In this document: piece after piece, positions 42,480-48,940 of the stretch
How the letters are laid out: each line of letters starts with the position of its first letter
Position numbering within the stretch: the stretch's first letter is position 1
From: Pseudonocardiales bacterium
GTDB lineage: Bacteria; Actinomycetota; Actinomycetes; Mycobacteriales; Pseudonocardiaceae
Assembly (NCBI GenBank): GCA_003244055.1
Contig: QHBZ01000254.1
Location: 1-48,940 of the forward strand
Direction: 5' to 3'
DNA length: 48,940 nt
Notes under the pieces: generated by a model
Databases searched by the model: none
Seen by the model: only the letters and a program-made list of their open reading frames with translations
What the model was told of the DNA's origin: nothing
Translations under genes and position numbers: made by a program

Positions 42480-43229
42480 TGCGCTCTCCGATGATCCCCT
42501 GGCGTCAATGTCTATATAGGGCGGTGTAGCCGTGTCCTGGCGGCCGGTTGGCTCCGCTGCCAAGTCGATGGCAAGGGTCCGCGACACTATCCCTCCCGTC
42601 GAGGCCACCTCACGATCCCTTCGATCCTCAGGAAGGCCTGACTGGTACGGGCCTCGATCTACACGAGCATCCCATCGGCGCCATGCAACGCCGTCGCCCA
42701 CGCATGGGAGCGACATCCAAAACGCACCCGTGACGTTGGTCCACGGTGACCGGCTCATCCTGTCGACACGGCATCACGAGCACCACGAACGTAAATCAAT
42801 GTCACGGCCCTGGTGGGTCACCAAGATCTAGGTTCCGCCGCCACACTTCGATGATCAGCTGATGACGCTCGCCGTCCGGCTCAAGCCCTTCACCTCGACG
42901 GACCCGGCGATGGTGCGGTCCAGACTCTCAGCAGTGCGGCTCCGGACAACCCTCCGCACGAGCGAGACGGCGAGATAGATCAACCAGGACGACCATATGC
43001 ACTCGTTGACCGCCTGCACGACCGGCAAGATCGACCTCCTGAGGACAGAGCCCGCCATTCAGCGGATCCGTCTCTCCGAGGTCGCCCCCTGACGGGGGTT
43101 GTAGGTCATGATCTAGACAGCTGTCAACGTTCCGCGATTCCGCGATTCCTTCCGGTCCTACACGCTCGGTGTCAGCACCTGGCGTGCCCGACCAGCCTGA
43201 ACGTCGGGGCGTCGGTTATCGTGCCGCCC

Positions 43230-43346
43230 GTGGACATCCTGAGTCGTCTGGCCACCAGCGCTGGCTCCATCGTGGGTGGTTTGATCGGCAGCGTTGCCAC
43301 GCTCGTGGGTGCGCTAATCACCCGGGGCATCGCCCGTAGGGTGTGA
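43230..43346 (+). CDS. 38-aa hydrophobic peptide upstream of the TIR gene
   Basis: GTG 43230 to TGA 43346: VDILSRLATSAGSIVGGLIG then SVATLVGALITRGIARRV. One transmembrane helix with a basic end, as in small membrane toxins or regulatory peptides. It ends 100 nt before the TIR start on the same strand. The GTG lacks a strong ribosome-binding site. It could be a degraded end of a larger membrane protein. Confidence 0.4.
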   Translation: MDILSRLATSAGSIVGGLIGSVATLVGALITRGIARRV

Positions 43347-43446
43347 CCGGTGGGCGAAGGTGGACAGTGTGATCGCGAACCCGCGCGGGGATCTTGGCTC
43401 CACATGTCGTCGCCTCGGCATCCAACATGAGTTAGGCTCCCCGTTC

Positions 43447-44430
43447 GTGAAGGTCTTTCTCAGTTGGTCTGGTGATAGAAGTCGACTAGTAGCTACCGCT
43501 CTTAATAGTTGGCTACCATACGTGCTAAACGATGTTTCGCCGTTCGTCTCGTCAAACATTGACGCTGGTGCACGCTGGCAAACTGAGATTGCAAATGAAC
43601 TTGAGGAAACAAATTTCGGAATTGTTTGTGTCACCGCGGAAAACCAACATGCACCGTGGCTGAACTTCGAGGCAGGCGCGCTCGCGAAGACGGTTGATGC
43701 AAGTAGGGTCATTCCTCTTGCGATCAATCTTAGACCAGCAGAAATCGCTAATCCGCTAGGTCAATTTCAATCTCAGAAAATGGATCAAGAAGGCGTGGGA
43801 AAGGTTGTTTCAGCGATTAATCGGGCTCTGCCGAAGCCGCTGTCTGCTGATCATATAAATAAGGCTACCGGCACGTTGTGGCCGGAGTTCGAAAAATACA
43901 TTCAGGCAATCGATCAGCGGTTGGATGAAGATCTAACAGACAGGCATCCGCGTCGCACTGATCGCGAGTTGATAGAAGACATCCTCAACTCTATTCGCAG
44001 TATGGCTAGAGCTGGAGATAACATTTTGGCTGTTCCACTTTTAGGGCGTGGTGCATACTCTCGCCGCGCTAGGAGCGCTCTTCGGGAGCACCTCAACCAA
44101 CTGGACGCAGCCGCTGAGGGTGAGATCACCATCGAGATGCGCGACGAGAACGGGCGCGAGTGGAGTGAGGCGTTCCGCGGACGGTGGTTGATCGAACCCG
44201 ATGACGCCAACCGCTTCGGATCGGACGCCGGGGCGTGTTACGGGATCGCGCAGACGGCCACGGGCAAGATTGCAGTGTACGTGCACCACGTCAACGACCG
44301 GTGGCCCCCCGCCTTGAGGGTTTATAACGACCTCGACGAAGCGCAGGACGACCTCCACCTGGACGACAGAGCGCTGGCAATGGCGGCGTCCGCGATGGGC
44401 CAGCATCGCGTGATCCACCGCGACATCTAA
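43447..44430 (+). CDS. TIR-domain protein fused to an EXLDI-like C-terminal domain
   Basis: From GTG 43447 (327 aa). Residues 1-145 are a TIR_2-type domain: VKVFLSWSGDRSRLVATALN, SPFVSSNIDAGARWQTEIAN, NFGIVCVTAENQHAPWLNFE (Glu75, likely catalytic), AGALAKTVDASRVIPLAINL. Such domains hydrolyse NAD or make cyclic ADP-ribose signals in phage defence. Residues about 205-327 are another family (FRGRWLIEPDD, GIAQTATGKIAVYVHHVNDR, LRVYNDLDEAQ, RVIHRDI), resembling EXLDI proteins. Base composition changes sharply near 44050, between the parts: the TIR half is AT-rich, the tail strongly GC-rich. Starts upstream (43360) precede the family's usual first residues. Confidence 0.8.
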   Translation: MKVFLSWSGDRSRLVATALNSWLPYVLNDVSPFVSSNIDAGARWQTEIANELEETNFGIVCVTAENQHAPWLNFEAGALAKTVDASRVIPLAINLRPAEIANPLGQFQSQKMDQEGVGKVVSAINRALPKPLSADHINKATGTLWPEFEKYIQAIDQRLDEDLTDRHPRRTDRELIEDILNSIRSMARAGDNILAVPLLGRGAYSRRARSALREHLNQLDAAAEGEITIEMRDENGREWSEAFRGRWLIEPDDANRFGSDAGACYGIAQTATGKIAVYVHHVNDRWPPALRVYNDLDEAQDDLHLDDRALAMAASAMGQHRVIHRDI

Positions 44431-44952
44431 CAGGCCGAGGAGAGCCACCGCGAGATCGGCCAAGAGGGGCTGGCACTATTGCAGCCGGCGCACACCTGCT
44501 TGATCGAGGCCTCGCCGAATTCCCCGAGCACGCAGTCGTCCACCTGGAGCCGGCTGCTCACGATCCTCGCCGGACCCAGGCCCACGTTGCTTAGCAGCAG
44601 GCCCGCTTGCTCTCCCGGGTGGAATGGTGTCGCCGATCTGAAGGACGGGGCGGACGGACTTCCGGTTGTCGGTCTGGGTCCGTCACCTGTACCTCGACGA
44701 TCGTCACGACGAACGACCGCAGCGCGATGACCACCGCGCACGTGTCCACAAACGCACCCTGGGTCCAGCACTGACTTCCGTCCGATCACACGGTCGTGAG
44801 CGCCCGGAATCCTACGGCGACCGCCGCAGCTCACACCGTGGCTAGACACCGCAGTAGTAGTCGCGCTGGACCAGCTGAGCCGCTCGTTGTCCGGTGTCAT
44901 CTGCACTGTGGAGACGCTGACGGAAACCGGGTGCTGCGGCAGACTGGGCTCA
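44431..44952 (-). pseudogene. Decayed membrane-type hypothetical gene
   Basis: On the minus strand TDNRKSVRPVLQI in one frame is followed in another by PFHPGEQAGLLLSNVGLGPA then RIVSSRLQVDDCVLGEFGEA. This is the order of an actinobacterial protein with an N-terminal membrane helix and an NxGLGPA domain, split by frameshifts near 44650. It occupies roughly 44480-44790. The remainder to 44952 holds nothing supported. Confidence 0.45.
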
Positions 44953-45011
44953 ATCAAGGGACACTCATCCCGCGTGTCGCGGGGTACCTCTATGTACCTA
45001 GAGCTGCTGAC
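44953..45011. repeat. Short dispersed site, copy C
   Basis: ATCAAGGGACACTCATCCCGC at the left and TCTATGTACCTAGAGCTGCT at the right match the two outer edges of copy A (39867-40003) but lack its 100-bp interior. A short-form site of the same recombination system is a reasonable reading. Confidence 0.5.
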
Positions 45012-45253
45012 CTCACCGCACCCTTATGTATGACTGGCTGGGCTGAGGAGCATCTGCTCATCGCGAGGCGGTCGCGCAAGAGATGCACCAACTCCGCATC
45101 GCTCTTCCTAGCGTAGTCGTCGACGCTCAGCAGGAACCGTAGGTAGTCGACGGCAAGGACGGCACCGGACCGGAATGTCGTCGCCCGCCGTGCGGGTGAT
45201 GATGATCTCGCCCTCGGCAGCCGGACCCGAAGCCCGTCGTCGAAATCGGTCTC

Positions 45254-45488
45254 AGAGCCTGTTTGTAAATGGTCACGCGGCTTGTTGATCTTGTCCTTGG
45301 GGTGCCGACGCTACGGCGCGGGGTCCGCCCCATCGAGAAGGAAGCGGTTTGCTGACTGTAGCTGGTTACTCCTCCAGCACCAGGAGCCCCCTCTCGCGCC
45401 CGGCACGACACGCCACCGTGACCAAATCGCTACCAGCTGTCACCCCGAGTGAACACCACCAACAGCATTTTGCCAACAGGCTCTCACA
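45254..45488. mobile_element. Small inverted-repeat element (about 235 bp)
   Basis: CAGAGCCTGTTTGTAAATG (45253-45271) pairs with the reverse complement of 45468-45490 (GAGCCTGTTGGCAAAATG), an IS5-type end. No transposase is inside; a shorter GGTCAC/GTGACC pair sits within. It may carry the start region of the following long frame. Confidence 0.5.
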
Positions 45489-45724
45489 GATGCATGGGCG
45501 TATCGCTGGCTATGCAGCTGTTGGGAGCGCTGATCGCAGTGGTGGCTGCAAACGCGCACTTGATCGTCAGGCCGGCGATGTCGCAGCGTGATCAGGCTGG
45601 ACTGCCTGGGTGCATAGCGTCTGCACCGTGGATCGATCTTCGGTGCTTGTCCCTCGCGCGACGCTATCGTGCTCCCAGCGACACAGGCGTTCAAAACCTA
45701 CTCACCGGAGACTCAGGGGTCAAC

Positions 45725-47038
45725 GTGACGCTTGCGAGGCTGAAGACGGCATTCATGTGCATAGCTAAGGAGGCGCACAGCTCAGCTTCAGGCGGGAGTG
45801 GCGAACTCGCCATCGGCCGACCTGGGGCGGCGACGTTTAATGAATCGCGGGACAGCGCGATAGCTGGACTAAGCCACTTTGAGGCCTGTGTTGAAGAAGT
45901 CAGAAAGCTTGAAGAATTCTCTAGATTCGCGCGACCACAGGATGCTCAGCGTATCGTGCTTCAATTCGTCTATGATTTCTTGGAGGCTAGTTCTGATCTC
46001 GAGTTCGCAACGTCTACTTTCGACGGCGCGTGGGCTTCTTTCCAATCCGAACTGGAGTCCGATTCATGGACATACCTCGCGACCTGTTATCTGGAGAACT
46101 TTGCAAGCAACTTAGAACATCAAGCGCTCGTGGACGGGATCTCGATACACCATCGATCTAACTACGATTTCCGCGGCATGGGTTGGTCTGACTTCCAGCT
46201 TGAGAAGCTACACGAGAACTGGCACGGCCGTGGTATGCATGTTGTGGTTGCCGAAGATAGGATCGCGAAGTCGCCCGATAATTTAATTCTGATGGGTACC
46301 GGAGTGCCTGAACAAAAGATCATCAAGATGCTTTGCGCGCTGCGCTTGACAAAGGAGGGCGACGTTGGCATCGGCCAAGACGGACCATTGTGGAGCATTT
46401 TCAACCATAGGCGGTCTGGGAGCGGCTTCCCTCCGCCAAGCGGAGTTTCTAGGTCGAGTCGCTCAACGGGTATTCAGTTCGGCCAGCCGTACACGCTCGA
46501 TCCAGCGGACGTGCCAGAAGTTGCGCATCGTTACACACAGCTCGGCATTATCGAAGCCTACAGTGGCAAGAGTATATTCAACATCGATCTCGCAATAAAA
46601 TACTTTGAGTCAAGTTACGACAGAGTCCCACTAAGAAGTGATGCGTGCGTTGTAGATTTGGCAACTTCCGCCGAGGCCCTGCTTGGCACCAAGCTTGAAA
46701 GTGCATTCCGACTCGCCTCACGCGCGGCGGGACTACTCGGCGGTTCGGACGATGAGAGAAAACGCATCTTCGAGCTGATGCGCAGCTGCTATGACGCTCG
46801 TAGCACCATCGTGCATGGATCCGAATTGAAGCCGAAACATGCGGCGATCTTGGAGGACTATCGAGAATTTCGCAGTTTGGTGAGGCGACTAATCTCCGCG
46901 TTTCTGTATCTGATCGAGCATCCACATAACCGTTACACCAAGAAATACTTCGCCGAAACAGACGTTGATATCGATCTCCAGAGTTCTCGCGATCGGACGG
47001 CGCTTCGGGAGGCCATGGGACTCCGGGACGCAAGTTAG
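45725..47038 (+). CDS. HEPN-domain protein (Apea-like), probable abortive-infection RNase
   Basis: Using GTG 45725 this is 437 aa. The frame is open from 45449 but the first 90 codons overlie the IS-like repeat and lack protein character; ATG 45755 is also possible. The C-terminal 110 residues are a HEPN domain: CVVDLATSAEALLGTKLESA then FRLASRAAGLLG and ELMRSCYDARSTIVHGSEL, with the RNase motif R-x4-H (R359, H364 in this numbering). The N-terminal 300 residues, including HENWHGRGMHVVVAEDRIAK, have no known match and may sense the trigger. HEPN RNases kill or arrest infected cells. The gene is AT-richer than its flanks. Confidence 0.75.
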   Translation: MTLARLKTAFMCIAKEAHSSASGGSGELAIGRPGAATFNESRDSAIAGLSHFEACVEEVRKLEEFSRFARPQDAQRIVLQFVYDFLEASSDLEFATSTFDGAWASFQSELESDSWTYLATCYLENFASNLEHQALVDGISIHHRSNYDFRGMGWSDFQLEKLHENWHGRGMHVVVAEDRIAKSPDNLILMGTGVPEQKIIKMLCALRLTKEGDVGIGQDGPLWSIFNHRRSGSGFPPPSGVSRSSRSTGIQFGQPYTLDPADVPEVAHRYTQLGIIEAYSGKSIFNIDLAIKYFESSYDRVPLRSDACVVDLATSAEALLGTKLESAFRLASRAAGLLGGSDDERKRIFELMRSCYDARSTIVHGSELKPKHAAILEDYREFRSLVRRLISAFLYLIEHPHNRYTKKYFAETDVDIDLQSSRDRTALREAMGLRDAS

Positions 47039-47250
47039 CAGGGATCCTCAAGACCGGGCAGAATCTACAGGTCCCCAGGTGTGCACCCTCGTCCTCAATC
47101 AGCGCCTCGGGGGAGCTGCAACATAGATCTACCGACTTCCAGTTATGCTCCTTTGATTCGGCGGCGGCGCCGAGAACGCCAGAAGTCGGGCAAGGTCACT
47201 GTCCGATGGAGTTGACCGCGACCGCTCGCCCGACTCCTGCGCCTCCGTTG
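47039..47250. other. Short gene-free gap
   Basis: No supported gene. It separates the HEPN gene and the convergent Lsr2 gene. Weak GC-rich dyads occur but no U-tract. Confidence 0.35.
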
Positions 47251-47609
47251 TCACCCCACGGTCGCTAGTCCATGGTGAGCGTCCTCGAACGCCTTCGCCA
47301 CCTTCAGCGGGATACGGCCACGGTCGGAGATGTTATGCCCGCCCGCGCCCACTCACGGATCGCGGCGGTCTGCTCCCGGCTCTGCTGGTGGCCGCTGGCC
47401 GTGCGCCTCGAAGTGTTCGATACAGCGGTGCGCTTTCCCACTTTACGCGCCTTCGCTAGGTACCGTGCCAAGTTGTCGCGAAGCTCCCCAGCGTGATCGC
47501 GGGACAAATCAATCTCAAACTCTCGGCCGTCGATACCAAAGACGACCGTCTCGTCAGCCTTATCGCCGGTAAGGTCGTCGATCAACTCAACTTTGGTTTG
47601 GGTCGCCAC
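47251..47609 (-). pseudogene. lsr2: Lsr2-like nucleoid protein gene with a frameshift before the RGR motif
   Basis: GTG 47609, with GGGAGTGAAC upstream, reads MATQTKVELIDDLTGDKADE then TVVFGIDGREFEIDLSRDHA, the Lsr2 dimerisation domain. The linker and EQTAAIREWARA follow. At about 47345 the frame shifts by one base: the next frame gives GHNISDRGRIPLKVAKAFED, the DNA-binding end with its RGR minor-groove hook, stopping at 47251. In the original frame the protein ends at 47304 without RGR. Lsr2 silences foreign AT-rich DNA in actinobacteria, and short copies ride on mobile elements. A one-base deletion in a G-rich run, or a sequencing error, is the cause. Confidence 0.8.
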
Positions 47610-48230
47610 AGTTCACTCCCATAAGCTCGCAGACGGATTGTCCGTGGCAGGATAGACCATTAGCCGGACCGGACAAAACTCGGGTAGCTTGTCGACTTCG
47701 CCAGTGGTGTAAAGCCAGCGGACACAGTCCCGACCAGCGTGGCCTCAACGGCAACCCCAAGGCCTCGGGAAACGACAATGCCACATAGTCTCAAGCACGC
47801 CCATCGGTGGAGTGAGAGACACAGATGCAAGTCCCCTCTGGCAACCGCTAGGAACCGGTGCTCCCACACCGGTCCTAGCCCGAGCAGATCCGATGGCAAG
47901 GATCGCACCCGCCAGCACGGCTGGCCGAACCAGCTGACCTTCCACCACGTCTTGCAGCCCGATGCCGATTGCTACGTTGATCTTGAAACAGGAACATCTT
48001 CTGCATGGTTCATGTCGGGGCGCCACCCGCCCGATCCCGCCGCCACCTTCCCCGCCGCTCGTGGTGGTTAGATCGGCGTGCGCCTGCGCTCAGGCTGATG
48101 TAGCTGTGCCATGTCGATCATCGGGATGCTGTATGCGATCTTCGTCGGCTGGCGCTGGAACGATGATGGAGGAACATGTTGAACGTTGAAGTGTCCAGTA
48201 CGGAGCTGTCATCGATTTTCATACCGGAGA
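47610..48230. other. 620-bp stretch without a supported gene
   Basis: Several short overlapping frames on both strands, none with a convincing start or motif. A small plus frame near 48110 (MSIIGMLYAIFVGWRWNDDG) has membrane character and may be a remnant. Confidence 0.4.
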
Positions 48231-48275
48231 TAAGGTTAGGCTAAGTTCCTAGAGACAATCACCCCGCCGTGCCCT
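48231..48275. repeat. Dispersed site, copy D, with iron-box-like sequence
   Basis: TAAGGTTAGGCTAAGTTCCT (14 of 19 matches to the IdeR/DtxR box) followed by AGAGACAATCACCCCGCCGT. It matches the left part of copy B over about 35 bp and then diverges. It lies at the 3' end of the truncated serine recombinase frame. Confidence 0.6.
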
Positions 48276-48940
48276 GGGGTGACGCCACCGGGTCTGATCA
48301 TCGCGCTGGCGTGCCAAATCGACAGGCATCCGCAGGCGTCGAAGCCTGGGACTACCCCACTACCAGCAGTTTGTGTTGGTTGAGGGCGTGTGCGTAGTGG
48401 TCGAGTCCCCCCTCGGACACGTGCACTACCCCTACCGGCTGGTCGGATGGTCACGTTGACGGTCTTCGCACTGGCGTCGTAGAGCATTTCCAGCCTGAGG
48501 GCGGAGTACAGATCTTCTATGCTGGCGGGGTCGGCCCGATTGAGGGCCTGTCCCACGTCGCCTAGTTCGTCGATCATCGCGGCGACGTCGGCAACGCTCA
48601 GCACACGGCTGGTGGGAATCCGATCAAGGTCGGCGCGGGCCGCTTGCCGTTCATCTTCTGCCCTGTTGAGCGCATCCACGAGAGCCACGGGGTTCGCGCC
48701 GGCCTCGATCGCGTTCTGCAGCCGGTGTATGCGCGTTTCGGCGCCGGCCAGCTTATTCCGGGCCTGTTCCATCCGAACGTTGTCGCTGGTCGAGTCGCCC
48801 ACAGCAGCAAGTTGCTCGACTGTCGCCGTCCGATGATCGTTGTCGAACAGACCGCCAATCCAGGCATTGACTGGAGCAAGCACCGCTCGCTCGGGCAGGT
48901 ACACGTTCTTGGGATGGTCATTGAGCAGGGGTGAGCCGGG
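48236..48940 (-). CDS. Second large serine recombinase, C-terminal part, cut by the window edge
   Basis: The frame is open to the last base, reading LLNDHPKNVYLPERAVLAPV then NAWIGGLFDNDHRTATVEQL, the post-zinc-ribbon region and coiled coil (VDALNRAEDERQAARADLDR) of an actinobacterial serine integrase. The catalytic domain lies beyond 48940. The tail passes through VTIRPAGRGSARVRGGT and then continues some 50 residues in low-complexity sequence. In the next frame the tail would read VHVSEGGLDHY, like the EGGLAHY end of the recombinase at 12469, so either the frame or the end has changed. It is the likely integrase for the repeat sites A to D. Confidence 0.85.
   Translation of the reverse strand, partial: PGSPLLNDHPKNVYLPERAVLAPVNAWIGGLFDNDHRTATVEQLAAVGDSTSDNVRMEQARNKLAGAETRIHRLQNAIEAGANPVALVDALNRAEDERQAARADLDRIPTSRVLSVADVAAMIDELGDVGQALNRADPASIEDLYSALRLEMLYDASAKTVNVTIRPAGRGSARVRGGTRPLRTRPQPTQTAGSGVVPGFDACGCLSIWHASAMIRPGGVTPGHGGVIVSRNLA
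48404..48429. repeat. Second copy of the recombinase-end sequence
   Basis: AGTCCCCCCTCGGACAC (48404-48420) plus CACTAC (48424-48429), 23 of 26 positions equal to 12521-12546, again at the 3' end of a large serine recombinase gene. Confidence 0.6.

Larger units (their letters stand above)
42147..43229. other. 1.1-kb stretch without a supported gene
   Basis: It contains an iron-box-like sequence (42322-42340), repeat copy B (42345-42479) and scattered short frames. A minus frame at 42855-43058 has one hydrophobic segment (WSSWLIYLAVSLVRRVV) but no ribosome-binding site. The stretch probably accumulates scars of recombination. Confidence 0.45.

Noticed and set aside
45449-45724. Upstream part of the HEPN frame as coding sequence
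   Set aside because: It overlaps the inverted-repeat element and lacks protein character, so a later start was preferred.
48110-48180. Small membrane-like plus frame (MSIIGMLYAIFVGW)
   Set aside because: Too short, no ribosome-binding site, no partner; recorded only as a possible remnant.

Overview
The window is high-GC DNA with GTG starts, Shine-Dalgarno sites of the GGAGG type and protein families typical of a mycelial actinomycete: a Lsr2 gene, a TraB/FtsK-type conjugal translocase, an IdeR/DtxR-like iron box and a PadR/'RYREEF' gene pair. I cannot name the genus. Almost nothing in it looks like core chromosome. It is a mosaic of stacked integrative elements, insertion-sequence debris, decayed genes and defence-type genes, with local drops in GC that mark separate acquisitions.

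Layout. 1-1500: a gene fragment, a 19-bp perfect hairpin and an IS630-family transposase. 1501-23050: a region bracketed by two 3' halves of tRNA-Met on the minus strand, the usual scar of integration. It holds, in order, a decayed minus-strand gene, an unknown gene coupled to an XRE-ImmA/IrrE metallopeptidase, a deleted and frameshifted Avs-like nuclease gene, a membrane-anchored protein, small genes, a PadR operon with a visible operator and terminator, a large nested palindrome, a large serine recombinase, a conjugation module (TraB-like ATPase plus three tightly coupled small genes, one only 45 codons), two paralogous HTH-DUF5919-like regulators sharing ACGTC operator-like repeats, a NUDIX hydrolase, an HD hydrolase, a GntR gene with an internal amber codon, and a small minus-strand operon. 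No replication initiator or tyrosine integrase was seen, so this is a decayed or composite mobilisable element.

23050-37320: a defence-like island. A DUF4259-like plus KAP NTPase membrane protein comes first. An IS6 transposase and a second, truncated IS6 copy in the same orientation then bracket a three-gene, translationally coupled operon: an alpha/beta serine hydrolase (277 aa), a caspase-like protease fused to a STAND-type NTPase and a probable beta-propeller (1029 aa), and a 1615-aa P-loop protein with a long helical tail. This operon (27559-36326) is the best candidate in the window for a little-described conflict or programmed-death system.

37400-48940: a TenA-like gene, a decayed glucose-6-phosphate dehydrogenase, a frameshifted alpha/beta hydrolase, and then four related repeat sites (about 39.87, 42.34, 44.95 and 48.25 kb) separating blocks of cargo: lipase/CBM14/small gene, TIR-EXLDI-like fusion, and HEPN/Lsr2. 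The last site lies at the 3' end of a second large serine recombinase cut by the window edge. The spacing suggests repeated recombinase-mediated accretion. Both serine recombinase genes end on the same 17-bp sequence resembling a tRNA 3' end.
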